Shown: positions 18,099 through 27,123 of the stretch, one piece after another | Layout of the letters: each line of letters begins with the position of its first letter | How positions within the stretch are numbered: the first letter of the stretch is position 1 | DNA from: Marinococcus halophilus | GTDB lineage: Bacteria > Bacillota > Bacilli > Bacillales > Marinococcaceae | Assembly: GCF_002265875.1 (NCBI RefSeq) | Contig: NZ_NPFA01000001.1 | Coordinates: 62,001-126,000, forward strand | Direction of reading: 5' to 3' | DNA: 64,000 nucleotides | Program-made: the position numbers and the translations under genes | The notes under the pieces: generated by a model | Databases searched by the model: none | What the model was told of the DNA's origin: nothing | Seen by the model: the letters and a program-made list of their open reading frames with translations, nothing else

Positions 18099-19526
18099 TC
18101 ATTTTTCTGAAGAAGCTTCACGTTTACGCCCAAAATATAAAAGGCCCAACAGCATAAAGGCTATCATCAGTGCAGTTACAACAATGAGAACAGGTAATGC
18201 ACCGAATTGATAAATAAATGGGATAGAAGCAGCCGTTACGAGACCGCCGCCCACCATTGGTTCAAATAAAATTTGCTTATAGCCGAAGGCAGTAAAGGCA
18301 GGGGACTTATTTTCAGGATCAGCCACCCTCATTAAGAGAAGCCCAGTCGCTGCCACGCCAGTAGACTGCCCAAAATCGCCAAGAGCTCTCTCAAACCAAT
18401 ACGATGGAATCATACGGGGCGCCAAATAGATAAAACCGAGCACATTCAGCAAAATACCCGAAACAGCTAAAATGAGAAAAGGCAGGAAATAAGTGCCTAG
18501 TACTGATAACTGCAAACTTGCCAGTGCACTAACGATCAGCAGGTCAAGCGACAACCCCTGGATACGGTTGATCAGGCCACGGTCGATGATGTCAAAGCGA
18601 TCCCATTTCGTAAACACCAGTTGAAGCAGAATACCGCCGATCATAGCTAGCGGAAATAAAGGAATGTATTCAAAGATATAGACTCCGCTCCATGCTCCCC
18701 ATGTTACGGATTCCAGCCACACGAGTGCTTCGAGAAGCAAATATCCGGTAAAAACAGCAATAGCTACTAGAGCAACGTGAAAAGCAAGAGGATCGATTGA
18801 AGTGGGAGACGTGGTCATTTTGCCCGCAGCATCTCGTGCCTCATGCTCATTAATGCCTAACTGGGCGTCCACCGAAACATCTTCTGGTTTTTTGAGTATG
18901 TTTGACTTGTTACGGCGCACACCCCAATTCAATAAAATGACCCCAGCGATAACTCCGGAAAGTACACCCACAGTGGCAAGGCCGATCGCCAGATCATAAC
19001 CCTGCTCAAAGCCCAGCTGGGTGAATGTACTTTCCAGCCCGGCGGCTGTACCGTGGCCGCCCACAAAACCAATTTCAATCAGCGCCCCGGCAGCCGGCGG
19101 CAGGCCAAAGACCGGCGTCAAGAATAACAGGCAAAGACTGATGCCTACTACGTACTGCCCCCAGGAAAGGGTGTACCCAAAAGCAATCTGCGGCCCGCCG
19201 ACCCTGAGCATTTCTTTCATGTTCGGAAGACGGAACCCGATGAATAAACAGGCGAAAACAACGTTAATAAGGAGGCCTGGCAGTGCACCCCAAACTTCAA
19301 GAATATCCGCTGTGAATAGCCCGTTTTCCAAAAAGCGGGATCCAAACAGCGATTGGTTAATCCTTCCTAAAACCCCAGGCCCAAGCAGGAGAGCTAAAAA
19401 TCCGCCGATGAGGGCACTTGGCAAAAATAAACGCTGTAATAAAGGAATCCGAAGACGGACCCACTTTCCAAGAGCAAGAACCATACTAATAACAACTAAA
19501 GCCATTCCAATGACATCAAACGACAC
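18099..19526 (-). CDS. GltS-family sodium:glutamate symporter
   Basis: A 475-residue inner-membrane carrier with about 12 hydrophobic segments and a soluble loop near residues 215-245. GltS-family hallmarks are EIGFVGGHGTAAGL and, in the second half, ALGDFGQSTGVAATGLLL, the two re-entrant glycine-rich motifs. It should import glutamate with Na+, useful for osmoadaptation. It starts at GTG 19526 with a modest AAGGGG site. No partner gene is adjacent. The call is to family; glutamate specificity is by analogy. Confidence 0.88.
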   Translation of the reverse strand: MSFDVIGMALVVISMVLALGKWVRLRIPLLQRLFLPSALIGGFLALLLGPGVLGRINQSLFGSRFLENGLFTADILEVWGALPGLLINVVFACLFIGFRLPNMKEMLRVGGPQIAFGYTLSWGQYVVGISLCLLFLTPVFGLPPAAGALIEIGFVGGHGTAAGLESTFTQLGFEQGYDLAIGLATVGVLSGVIAGVILLNWGVRRNKSNILKKPEDVSVDAQLGINEHEARDAAGKMTTSPTSIDPLAFHVALVAIAVFTGYLLLEALVWLESVTWGAWSGVYIFEYIPLFPLAMIGGILLQLVFTKWDRFDIIDRGLINRIQGLSLDLLIVSALASLQLSVLGTYFLPFLILAVSGILLNVLGFIYLAPRMIPSYWFERALGDFGQSTGVAATGLLLMRVADPENKSPAFTAFGYKQILFEPMVGGGLVTAASIPFIYQFGALPVLIVVTALMIAFMLLGLLYFGRKREASSEK

Positions 19527-19691
19527 AATCGCAGCCCCTTTTCATTTAAAATAAATATGTCGGATCAACATCCATATGTACCATTACCAGGCGACAAAAA
19601 CTCATTTTATCATACGCGGCCCTTCCCCGCAGTTCGTCTTAAAGGGTTACAAGTACAATTTTGATGAAAATGAACATAAATAAAAACATAA

Positions 19692-19727
19692 AAAAACCGA
19701 ATGCAGAAAGCTGACCATTCGGTTTTT
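19692..19727 (-). terminator. Terminator after the DUF2584 gene
   Basis: A 12-bp perfect stem (AAAAACCGAATG / CATTCGGTTTTT) with a 12-base loop lies downstream of the 80-codon gene. It ends that transcript and insulates gltS. Confidence 0.85.
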
Positions 19728-19762
19728 CGCAGATTTTGTTTCCGGTTCGCTTACTTTTTTGC

Positions 19763-20005
19763 TTAATTTACAGACGTTAATGACACCAGCTCGTATTCAA
19801 TCGTTGTGCGGTGAGACTCCCATTCCACCCGGTGAATCACCGCCTTGCCAAAGGGTACTTTTTCAGCAAACGTATGAATTGGAAGCGGATGATCAAGCGG
19901 AAACATTTGATAGTTATCTTTGATCAACCGAAAATTTCTTTCATCGAGGCGCTCAGCCTGCTTATTCGTAATAATTTCCCAGTTCATTTCTACAGAAAAA
20001 CCCAT
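19763..20005 (-). CDS. DUF2584-like small protein
   Basis: An 80-residue protein starting MGFSVEMNWEIIT and ending with an EYELVSLTSVN strand. The pattern of a short beta-rich protein with this opening and ending matches what I recall of the Bacillaceae DUF2584 family, which has no known function. AGGAGGGACGCAT precedes the ATG. It is followed by a clear terminator, and the nucleoside hydrolase gene upstream ends 57 bases later in the window on the same strand. Confidence 0.65.
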   Translation of the reverse strand: MGFSVEMNWEIITNKQAERLDERNFRLIKDNYQMFPLDHPLPIHTFAEKVPFGKAVIHRVEWESHRTTIEYELVSLTSVN

Positions 20006-20062
20006 ATGCGTCCCTCCTGCTCCCTTGACTGTATAATTTTAACGCTTTCTTTTCTATCTCCA

Positions 20063-20980
20063 TTATGGCAGATTTTTAAGCGATTGTACGATCAGACCCC
20101 AAAATTTATCATTGTCAATATCTACTGCGATCTGCACCGGTCCTCCAGCAGTAGTATCGATGACCGTTTCCCCATACGTATGCTTTCCCGCTGTTTCCAC
20201 TTTCACATCGGCGGATTCAAATGTAAAAAGGGACGGGGCCAGGCACACTGCCACCGCGCATGGATCATGAACTGGCGGGAGTGCCAGGTGGAAACGCTCT
20301 TCATAAGCACGCTGGAAATGGTCAAGCAATTCGTACGTAAACTGGGCAGCCATAGTCGGTATTTCTTTGATCCGCTCCACCACAGATTCGGATGCTAACG
20401 CCTGATGGGTGACATCGAGGCCGCACATCGTTATCGGGATGCCGCTTGCAAATACGATCTCTGCTGCTTCTGCATCCGCATAAATATTAAATTCTGCTGC
20501 CGGGGTCCAATTACCGAACGTTCCGCCGCCCATGATCGATAAACGGCGGATCCTCCGGGCCGCCTTCGGGTTTTTCCGGCATAAAAGAGCAACGTTTGTG
20601 AGAGGGCCTGTCGCAATAACAGTAATATCCTCCTCCGAATGAAGCAAAACCTCCTCCATCACGTCTACGGCATGTCTCTCTTCCACCATATGTGCAGGTA
20701 CTGGAAGTGCAGGCCCGTCAAGACCCGACTCGCCGTGAATCGAAGGTGCATGCTCCGGCATACGGACCAGAGGCCTTCCTGCTCCTTCGGCCACCGGCAC
20801 TTTGTCCAGGCCGGCGGTATCAGCAGCCACTAAAGCATTTCTTGTTGTCTTTCCAATATCTGCATTACCTGAAACGGTCGTCACAGCCCGGATATCCATA
20901 TCCGGATGCCCCGCTGCAAGAAATAAAGCAATGACATCGTCGTGTCCCGGGTCCATATCCATAATTACTGGCGTTTTCAT
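20063..20980 (-). CDS. Nucleoside hydrolase (IunH family)
   Basis: A 305-residue inosine-uridine-preferring nucleoside hydrolase relative. The calcium-binding cluster MDMDPGHDDVIAL is at the N-terminus, and IMGGGTFGNWTPAAEFNIYADAEAA and VHDPCAVA complete the active-site set. These enzymes cleave the N-glycosidic bond of ribonucleosides for base salvage in the cytosol. Length is normal. No base permease is adjacent, so substrate preference stays open. Confidence 0.92.
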   Translation of the reverse strand: MKTPVIMDMDPGHDDVIALFLAAGHPDMDIRAVTTVSGNADIGKTTRNALVAADTAGLDKVPVAEGAGRPLVRMPEHAPSIHGESGLDGPALPVPAHMVEERHAVDVMEEVLLHSEEDITVIATGPLTNVALLCRKNPKAARRIRRLSIMGGGTFGNWTPAAEFNIYADAEAAEIVFASGIPITMCGLDVTHQALASESVVERIKEIPTMAAQFTYELLDHFQRAYEERFHLALPPVHDPCAVAVCLAPSLFTFESADVKVETAGKHTYGETVIDTTAGGPVQIAVDIDNDKFWGLIVQSLKNLP

Positions 20981-21024
20981 CTGCTGCTTCCTTTCTTTCT
21001 ATAACTATATGTTTGTTCAAACCA

Positions 21025-21050
21025 AAAGCACCGCCAGCCGGCGGTGCTTT
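21025..21050 (-). terminator. Terminator after Mn catalase
   Basis: An 11-bp stem (AAAGCACCGCC / GGCGGTGCTTT) with a 4-base loop, located 20 bases past the catalase stop and followed by TTGGTTTG on the minus strand. Confidence 0.85.
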
Positions 21051-21070
21051 CCTGCTTCGGGTACTAATAT

Positions 21071-21991
21071 TTAAAGTCCTGCTTCGTAGTTCAATTTTTT
21101 CGACATTTCCCGGAACTGCTGCTCGTCAAATCCCGGCGCAAATTCTTCCGGAATGTGGTCGAGGTTCGGAATTTCCCCGCCTTCCGGCGTTGGCATGTCG
21201 CTAACTACCTCGAGTTCGCCTGGCGGCCCAACCGGGGACGGCCCGTTCCAGATCCGGTCAAGCATTGTGTAATCATTGTCACTGAAACGATAGAGCTTAC
21301 GGTGCGCTCCCTTTGCTTCGTATTTGTGGGCGTGGTCATATTTACTGTTATCAAGGTCCGGCACTGGAAGCATTTTCGTTACGTCCACACCTGTTAATTT
21401 CTCCAGTGCTTTGGCGTAAGCCACCACGTGCACGCCGCCGCGCACAAGCAGATAGCCGCATAGTTCACGGGCAGTTTCGTTGTCAGTCATTTGATATACC
21501 CGCATCTTGTGCGTTCTGGCCCCGCACTCGAGATAGAAATTGTGAAGCAGATCGTTGACGAGGTTACCGCTTGTAAAGACGTTATCTCCTGTCCACGGCG
21601 CCCCCATCGAATCTTTCGGCACTGAGTTCTGGCCGGCAAAAATAAAGCTTTGCGGATTCCTTGAATCCATAGCTTCACTAAGCGGAGTACTGTCCGGATT
21701 GGCCGGATCCTGGCCGCTCTGGTTTGTCGACCCCTGCAGACATAAATTTATTGTATTGGCAACCAGCTCTACGTGTCCAAGTTCTTCGGCTGTGATGCTT
21801 GCGACTAGATCATAAAATGGGCGTAGCTGTTTTTTGCTGCGGAAATTAAACGACTGGAATAAATAGTTGTTGAGCGTTGACATTTCACCGAATTTTCCAC
21901 CTAAAAGCTCCTGTACGACGTTGGCTGAGTTTGCGTCTGGGTTACTGGGCGTCGGGAGGTCGATTTGCAGTTTGTCAATTCTCTTAAACAC
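21071..21991 (-). CDS. Manganese catalase family protein
   Basis: A 306-residue ferritin-like protein with the dimanganese ligand segments GKFGEMSTLNNYLFQSFNF, AEELGHVELV and a later DNETARELCGYLLVRGGVH block. It disproportionates hydrogen peroxide without heme. Family relatives occur in Bacillus as spore-coat-type (CotJC) and YdbD-type proteins; the length fits the YdbD/KatN type. It starts at GTG 21991 with a perfect AGGAGG seven bases upstream. It is followed by a terminator, so it is probably a single-gene unit. Confidence 0.92.
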   Translation of the reverse strand: MFKRIDKLQIDLPTPSNPDANSANVVQELLGGKFGEMSTLNNYLFQSFNFRSKKQLRPFYDLVASITAEELGHVELVANTINLCLQGSTNQSGQDPANPDSTPLSEAMDSRNPQSFIFAGQNSVPKDSMGAPWTGDNVFTSGNLVNDLLHNFYLECGARTHKMRVYQMTDNETARELCGYLLVRGGVHVVAYAKALEKLTGVDVTKMLPVPDLDNSKYDHAHKYEAKGAHRKLYRFSDNDYTMLDRIWNGPSPVGPPGELEVVSDMPTPEGGEIPNLDHIPEEFAPGFDEQQFREMSKKLNYEAGL

Positions 21992-22226
21992 AATGATTCC
22001 TCCTATTAGGTTTAAATTCGTATTTCGCCAGCAAAATACACTTACCTATTTCCGTTCTTCCTTTTAAGCAAACACTAAATTTTGATATATTAACAATATT
22101 CATTCTTTTTATAAAATTTGTATCAATTATGAAAACCCCTGTTTTTACGGCTTTGCACTCATGTTTAAAAGTACAGGGGGACAGGAATAATGATAACTAG
22201 TTTCATTACGAAAGGAAGGATTACCC

Positions 22227-22652
22227 ATGGATAAAAACGAAGCACAGAGACACGCATTTGACATTATCGACAACAACAAAGTGGGCGTACTTGCGACAAT
22301 TGAGGGCAATAAACCCCATTCCCGTTACATGACATTCTACAATGAAAATTTTACCCTTCTGACACCGACGAGCAGTCAAACCCATAAGGCAGAAGAAATC
22401 GAAAAAAATTCCAACGTGCATATTCTGCTCGGGTACGACGGCGAAGGTTACGGAGATGCCTTTGTCGAAATCTCCGGAAAAGCCGTGATCCGCCATGACC
22501 AGGAGACGAAGGAAAAAGTCTGGACTGACAGCGTGCAATCCTGGCTCGGCTCTCCGGATAACCCGGAATACATTGTCCTCGAAATTCAGCCGGATTCCAT
22601 CCGCCTGATGAACTCTAAAGGAGACACTCCGGAAGAAATCGACTTTTCTTAA
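22227..22652 (+). CDS. PNPOx-fold general stress protein (GSP26-like)
   Basis: A 141-residue flavin-binding split-barrel protein of the pyridoxamine-phosphate-oxidase-like family, with VGVLATIEGNKPHSRYMTF and a C-terminal EIQPDSIRLMNS strand. B. subtilis YdaG (general stress protein 26) is the closest type I recall. The biochemical role is not established; FMN or F420-like cofactor binding is expected from the fold. An AAGGAAGG site precedes the ATG. It lies divergent to the Mn catalase gene, another stress function. Confidence 0.85.
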   Translation: MDKNEAQRHAFDIIDNNKVGVLATIEGNKPHSRYMTFYNENFTLLTPTSSQTHKAEEIEKNSNVHILLGYDGEGYGDAFVEISGKAVIRHDQETKEKVWTDSVQSWLGSPDNPEYIVLEIQPDSIRLMNSKGDTPEEIDFS

Positions 22653-22661
22653 GCAAAAGAC

Positions 22662-22693
22662 AGCCCCCGCCGAAACATTTTCCGGCGGGGGCT
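22662..22693. terminator. Bidirectional terminator, GSP26-like / yhfK-like
   Basis: An 11-bp GC-rich stem (AGCCCCCGCCG / CGGCGGGGGCT) between convergent genes, flanked by AATTTT on one side. Confidence 0.85.
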
Positions 22694-22697
22694 AATT

Positions 22698-23336
22698 TTA
22701 TGAATTTTTCCAGGCCTCCTGGATATCCAGTTCTCCTGCAAGCAGCTCGACTGTTTTCCCCCGGGCGTTTTCAATGTCGAGGGCTGCAATCATCGTGCGG
22801 GCCACGTCTTCTCTGGAAATGTCTCTTTCTTCAGGATTAGAAAGTTTTTCTGCAAGTTCTACTTTCCCTGTACTTTTTTCAAACGTAAGCCTTCCCGGAC
22901 GCACAATTGTGTAGGGAATCCCGCTGCTCTGCAAATGCTTATCTGCATTCAATTTTGCTTCCGCGTAATGTTTAATAGGTCCCTGAGGGTCGTCGACGCC
23001 GATGCCGCTCAGCATAACGTAATGCTTCACATCCTGTACCCTTGCTGCATCAATTGTTTTCTTCGCTCCCTGCTGGTCCACGCTGACTGTTTTTTCCGGT
23101 CCGGTGGAGGAACCAGAACCAGCGGCAAACATTACAGCGTCCATTCCTTTTAAAGCGGTCGCCGTATTTTCTTCAAGGTCTGCAAGAATCGTGGATGCCG
23201 CTCCCATCTTTTTCAGCTCATCGGCCTGGGAAACTTCGCGGATCATGGCGTGCGGAGTGTGCTCCGGATGAGCTGCAAGCTGTTCTACCAAGAGTCTCCC
23301 CGTATGCCCATTCGCCCCTATAACCAGTACATCCAT
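22698..23336 (-). CDS. YhfK-like atypical SDR (NAD(P)-binding)
   Basis: A 212-residue short-chain dehydrogenase/reductase of the NmrA/YwnB/YhfK type, starting MDVLVIGANGHTGRLLVEQL with the GxxGxxG nucleotide motif and later YAEAKLNADKHL and YTIVRPGRL. Substrate is unknown; relatives are oxidative-stress-linked. ATG 23336 has AAGGAGG eight bases upstream, so the open frame beyond it is not used. It follows the DMT transporter gene by 43 bases and may share its transcript. Confidence 0.85.
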   Translation of the reverse strand: MDVLVIGANGHTGRLLVEQLAAHPEHTPHAMIREVSQADELKKMGAASTILADLEENTATALKGMDAVMFAAGSGSSTGPEKTVSVDQQGAKKTIDAARVQDVKHYVMLSGIGVDDPQGPIKHYAEAKLNADKHLQSSGIPYTIVRPGRLTFEKSTGKVELAEKLSNPEERDISREDVARTMIAALDIENARGKTVELLAGELDIQEAWKNS

Positions 23337-23379
23337 GTTATTGCCTCCTTTTTTACAATTGTTCCCTGCTATATGCAGT

Positions 23380-24333
23380 TTAAACGTCTTCGCCAGGCTT
23401 CTTCTCCCACTCGTTTTGTAGTTTTTTCTGCCTGCTTCCACGCTTTTTCCGGAATTTTCCCGGTCTTGAATAAATGGAAAGAACAACCGCCGAGAAAATG
23501 AGAACAATTCCGATTCCCTGCCAGCCGCTTAGCTTGTCCCCGAAGGCGACGACGCCAATCACAATAGCCACCATCGGCTCCACGGTGGACAAAATCGCTG
23601 CCTTGCCCGATTCAATATATTTCAACCCGATGGTAAATAATATATATGCAGCAATAGTAGAAAGCAGTATACCTCCTAACCCATACGCCCACATCATCGG
23701 CTCCTGAATGGCTTCTTCATTTGCCAGCAGGCCGCTGAAAGGAACCATCACGAGGCCGCCTGTAAGCATCGTGTAGGCAGTAATCGTAATGGAGTGGTAT
23801 TTCGGCGTCACAAATTTGCCGAGAATACTGTACAGGCCGCAGCACAAGCCGGAGAGCAGGCCAATCATAAGGGCCGCCAGCGAAAGCCCACCGGCTCCGC
23901 CGGGAAAAAGCCCGGCCACCAGTACACAGCCGGCAATCGTAAGCCCAATGGCTGCCAGCTTATTTATTGTGATTTTTTCTTTAAATACAAACCGCGATAT
24001 GAGTGCTACAAACACGGGGCTTGTGTAAAGAAGGACGACCGCAATGGAAAGTGAGGCTTCATCCATGACAGTGAAATAACACCAGTTGAAGAGAGCTATG
24101 CTTCCGACGCCGAGCCCGATAAAATGCGGCAGATCATACCACCGGACCTTCAAAAGATACGGCCGGACCAGGGCCACAGCCAAAAATAGAATCAGGGCCG
24201 ACCCGGCCATGCGAAGCGCCACTACCTGGCCGGGTTCGATATTGTACCGGTACATATTCTGTACGAACAATCCTGTAAACCCCCAAAACGAGGCGCCGGC
24301 GACGGCAAATAGATAAGCAGTGGATGGTTTCAT
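23380..24333 (-). CDS. EamA/DMT-superfamily transporter
   Basis: A 317-residue membrane protein made of two EamA repeats, about ten helices, with FWGFTGLFVQ at the N-terminus and STVEPMVAIVIG in the second repeat, then a basic C-terminal tail (RKKRGSRQKK). DMT proteins usually export metabolites or amino acids; the substrate is not readable here. A GGGGAGGAG site precedes the ATG. Divergent from the aldehyde dehydrogenase gene. Confidence 0.88.
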   Translation of the reverse strand: MKPSTAYLFAVAGASFWGFTGLFVQNMYRYNIEPGQVVALRMAGSALILFLAVALVRPYLLKVRWYDLPHFIGLGVGSIALFNWCYFTVMDEASLSIAVVLLYTSPVFVALISRFVFKEKITINKLAAIGLTIAGCVLVAGLFPGGAGGLSLAALMIGLLSGLCCGLYSILGKFVTPKYHSITITAYTMLTGGLVMVPFSGLLANEEAIQEPMMWAYGLGGILLSTIAAYILFTIGLKYIESGKAAILSTVEPMVAIVIGVVAFGDKLSGWQGIGIVLIFSAVVLSIYSRPGKFRKKRGSRQKKLQNEWEKKPGEDV

Positions 24334-24532
24334 TGCTCCTCCCCCTTTGTGTAAATCTTTTTCCTCTAGCTACGCTATCATCTCAAATTTCCACACCGGC
24401 TTTCTATATATTTTAAATTATTCTCAAATAGTATTGATCTTTCCTGATCTTAAATGTTTGAAAAAATACATCATGAGGTATATTATACATTGCTGTCGGA
24501 TCCTATCCGGCAATTATGAAAGGATGGTTGCT

Positions 24533-25984
24533 ATGCATACCGATTTTACAAAGCAGTATATTAACGGCTCCTGGGTGAGCGGCTCATCCAGTAAAACAAT
24601 CGAAAATACAAACCCTTATAATGGCGATTCACTCGGAACAATAGCTTCTGCAGACGCTAATGATCTTGACCGAGCTTATCACTCGGCCAATGATTATCAG
24701 AAAACGTGGGACGCCCACAGCCCTTCCGAAAAGCAGCAGTATCTCCACCGGCTTTATGATGTAATGCAGAACCAGAAGGAAACCATTGTAGAGTGGCTGA
24801 TTAAAGAATCTGGAAGCAGCAGGCTGAAAGCGGAAACTGAATTCAATACAGCTTCCAACATTGTTTTCGAATCCACTTCATTTCCTAACCGTGTCCACGG
24901 CTCGACTGCTCCTTCGAATACGCCCGGGAAAGAAAACTATACCTTCCGTTCGGGCAAAGGAGTTATCGGCGTCATCGGCCCTTGGAACTTTCCGTTCCAC
25001 CTTGCAATGAGAACAATTGCGCCGGCAGTGGCAACAGGCAATACCGTGGTAGTTAAACCGGCTTCCGACACACCAGTTACATCCGGCCTGCTGATTGCAG
25101 CATTATTTGAAGAAGCCGGATTCCCGGCAGGCGTGCTCCACGTTACCGCCGGACGCGGCTCTGAAATTGGCGATGCGTTCGTTACTCATGAAGTACCGGC
25201 GCTGTTATCATTCACTGGTTCCACCGAAGTCGGCACACACATTGCTGAACTCGCAGCGCAGAACTTAAAAGAAACTGCCCTTGAGCTTGGGGGTAACAAT
25301 GCCATGGTCGTTCTTCCGGACGCTGAGGTGAAGAAAGCTGCCAAAGCAGCGGTGTTCGGTTCATTCCTTCACCAGGGACAAATTTGCCTCGCATTGAACC
25401 GCGTAATTGTTCATAATGACATTTACGATGAATTTGTCGAAGAATTTACCCGCGTGGCGAAAACGTTAAAAGCTGGCGACCCTTCGGATGAAAATGTAAT
25501 CGTCGGCCCGATCATTAATGAAGAACAGGTCAAAAATATAGAAAAGCTGGTACAGGGCACGATCGACGCCGGAGGTAAGCTTCAGACAGAGTTTGAAATC
25601 AACGGCCAGGTTATACCGCCAGTCGTTCTTTCTGAGGTAACTAACGACATGCCGGCAGCAAAAGATGAAGTTTTCGGCCCTGTTGCAACATTAATTCGGG
25701 CCTCGAGCGAGGATGAAGCTATCCGGATTGCCAACGATTCTCCTTACGGCTTGAGCGGATCAGTCTTCACTCAGGATCGTTACCGGGGCATGCAGGCAGC
25801 GCGCCGTATTAATTCCGGCATGGTCCATGTAAACGACCAGTCTGTAAACGATGAGGCTCACCTGCCATTTGGCGGCGAGAAGCAGTCCGGTATTGGACGC
25901 TTTAACGGCGAATGGGTATTAGACGAATTTACGACCGAGCAGTGGATCAGTGTACAAGCTCAGGACCGTCCTTATCCGCTATAA
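24533..25984 (+). CDS. Aldehyde dehydrogenase family protein
   Basis: A 483-residue NAD(P)-dependent aldehyde dehydrogenase. It has the Rossmann block IGPWNFPFHLAMR, the catalytic glutamate in ETALELGGNNAM and the catalytic cysteine in HQGQICLALNR, with the standard C-terminal FGGEKQSGIGRF. The sequence is closest in style to the benzaldehyde/vanillin dehydrogenase group (YfmT type in B. subtilis), but that is a judgement from memory. The start is ATG 24533 (AAAGGATGG upstream); ATG 24524 sits on the ribosome site and the frame above that is not conserved. It is monocistronic. Confidence 0.92.
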   Translation: MHTDFTKQYINGSWVSGSSSKTIENTNPYNGDSLGTIASADANDLDRAYHSANDYQKTWDAHSPSEKQQYLHRLYDVMQNQKETIVEWLIKESGSSRLKAETEFNTASNIVFESTSFPNRVHGSTAPSNTPGKENYTFRSGKGVIGVIGPWNFPFHLAMRTIAPAVATGNTVVVKPASDTPVTSGLLIAALFEEAGFPAGVLHVTAGRGSEIGDAFVTHEVPALLSFTGSTEVGTHIAELAAQNLKETALELGGNNAMVVLPDAEVKKAAKAAVFGSFLHQGQICLALNRVIVHNDIYDEFVEEFTRVAKTLKAGDPSDENVIVGPIINEEQVKNIEKLVQGTIDAGGKLQTEFEINGQVIPPVVLSEVTNDMPAAKDEVFGPVATLIRASSEDEAIRIANDSPYGLSGSVFTQDRYRGMQAARRINSGMVHVNDQSVNDEAHLPFGGEKQSGIGRFNGEWVLDEFTTEQWISVQAQDRPYPL

Positions 25985-26089
25985 CACATCTGTAAATATG
26001 CAGCTGAAATTGTTCTGTTTCCTTTTATTACCTTGCGGGGTGTCTCAAAATTAGGTACTCTATAAAGAGAGGGGCAAGGAGGTTTGGAA

Positions 26090-26290
26090 GTGGAACAAGA
26101 AAAAGACGTAAAAATATTCGATAAAGATGAACTTTTGTATTTTGATGGAAAAGAGTGCCGGGTGATCGCAGAATATGAACGCACAATTTGTGTGGAATAT
26201 GTCCATTACCCGTTCGCCGGCCAGGAAGAGGAATTTCCTTATCCCCGCGTTATTCTCCGCAAGGGAGAAGTCGAACGCGCGGCTATCTAA
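26090..26290 (+). CDS. Small acidic hypothetical protein
   Basis: A 66-residue protein with no family I recognise. It has an AAGGAGG site at 26076-26082; the GTG at 26090 lies seven bases away, whereas the in-frame TTG at 26084 is almost on top of it, so GTG is chosen. The composition is acidic, with a central beta-like stretch (ECRVIAEYERTICVEYVHY) that could be a small SH3/KOW-like barrel. A strong terminator follows 31 bases later. Ribosome site plus terminator make it a credible gene. Confidence 0.65.
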   Translation: MEQEKDVKIFDKDELLYFDGKECRVIAEYERTICVEYVHYPFAGQEEEFPYPRVILRKGEVERAAI

Positions 26291-26321
26291 ACGAAAAGTT
26301 TGCTTTAAATATCAGCAAAGC

Positions 26322-26355
26322 AGGGACTGTCCTGGAGAAGGACAGTCCCTCTTTT
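26322..26355 (+). terminator. Terminator after the 66-codon gene
   Basis: An 11-bp perfect stem (AGGGACTGTCC / GGACAGTCCCT), 7-base loop, then CTTTTG. It separates the small gene from the sulfur operon promoter. Confidence 0.85.
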
Positions 26356-26405
26356 GCTATTTTTTACGAATTTCGACTTTCAGTAAATGTTTTAAGCAAA
26401 ATATA

Positions 26406-26434
26406 TTGACACTTCCCCCTGTTTATTTTATATT
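26406..26434 (+). promoter_or_regulatory. Promoter of the persulfide operon
   Basis: TTGACA at 26406-26411 and TATATT at 26429-26434 are 17 bases apart, an almost ideal sigma-A promoter. The operator-like site follows immediately, covering the expected transcription start. Confidence 0.75.
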
Positions 26435-26440
26435 TCTTAT

Positions 26441-26460
26441 ATACCCCTTAGGGTAATTAA
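26441..26460. promoter_or_regulatory. CsoR/CstR-like operator candidate
   Basis: The sequence ATACCCCTTAGGGTAAT has an ACCC-N4-GGGT dyad flanked by A/T, the general form of CsoR/CstR-family operators. It sits 6 bases downstream of the -10 of the persulfide operon promoter, a position that would block transcription. No CsoR-family gene is in the window, so the regulator must be elsewhere. Confidence 0.5.
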
Positions 26461-26553
26461 GATTAAAAAATGAACACTGGTAAACAGTCGGAAAAATTTT
26501 TAAACGTTTATAATACCCGTACCCGTAAAAGTATTTATTAAAGGAGTGATTGA

Positions 26554-27033
26554 ATGACAGAAGCCAAAAAAACGACCATTGTATTATTCAGCGGCGATTA
26601 CGACAAAGCCATGGCAGCGTACATTATCGCCAACGGCGCAGCCGCGTATGATCACGAAGTAACCATTTTCCATACCTTCTGGGGGTTGAATGCTCTCCGC
26701 AAACCGGAAAAGCAAAGCGTGGCCAAAGGAAAACTTGAAGCGATGTTCGCTAAAATAATGCCCCGAGGCGCCGAGCGGATGGGGCTTTCCAACATGAATT
26801 TTCTCGGTCTCGGCCCGAAGCTGATCAAAAAAGTGATGAAAAAACACAACGCTGTGCCGCTGCCGGAGCTGATTGACATGGCCCGGGAACAGGACGTACG
26901 GTTAATTGGCTGTACCATGACTATGGATTTGCTTGGTCTGGATGAAAAAGAACTGCGCGACGATATTGAATACGCCGGCGTAGCCGCATATCTAGGCGAA
27001 GCTTCCGAGGGGAACGTGAATCTGTTTATTTAA
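26554..27033 (+). CDS. DsrE/DsrF-like sulfur-relay protein (YrkE-like)
   Basis: A 159-residue DsrE-fold protein with the nucleotide-like binding opening TIVLFSGDYDKAMAAYIIANG and a single conserved Cys at residue 120 in RLIGCTMTMDLLG. DsrE2-type proteins of this size pass persulfide sulfur to TusA and rhodaneses; B. subtilis YrkE is the analogue. It is the first gene of a same-strand run with tusA, tauE, DUF302, rhodanese and a CstB-like fusion. AAAGGAGTGA precedes the ATG. From here the sequence turns noticeably GC-richer than the flanks. Confidence 0.87.
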   Translation: MTEAKKTTIVLFSGDYDKAMAAYIIANGAAAYDHEVTIFHTFWGLNALRKPEKQSVAKGKLEAMFAKIMPRGAERMGLSNMNFLGLGPKLIKKVMKKHNAVPLPELIDMAREQDVRLIGCTMTMDLLGLDEKELRDDIEYAGVAAYLGEASEGNVNLFI

Positions 27034-27123
27034 GGGGCTTTTACTGAAAGACCTAAAGAGCAGAACGTAGACGAATGTGGATTAAAACGAATGATCAACA
27101 TTAATTTAAAGGAGAGATATTTG

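Noticed and set aside
22150-22226. A possible sigma-B promoter before the PNPOx-like stress gene (GTTTAA near 22163)
   Set aside because: No GGGTAT-like -10 appears at the required 13-15 base distance, so I did not annotate it.
23336-23507. A longer start for the YhfK-like protein, giving 269 residues
   Set aside because: The extra 57 residues are basic, overlap the DMT gene end and lack a ribosome site; AAGGAGG lies ahead of ATG 23336.
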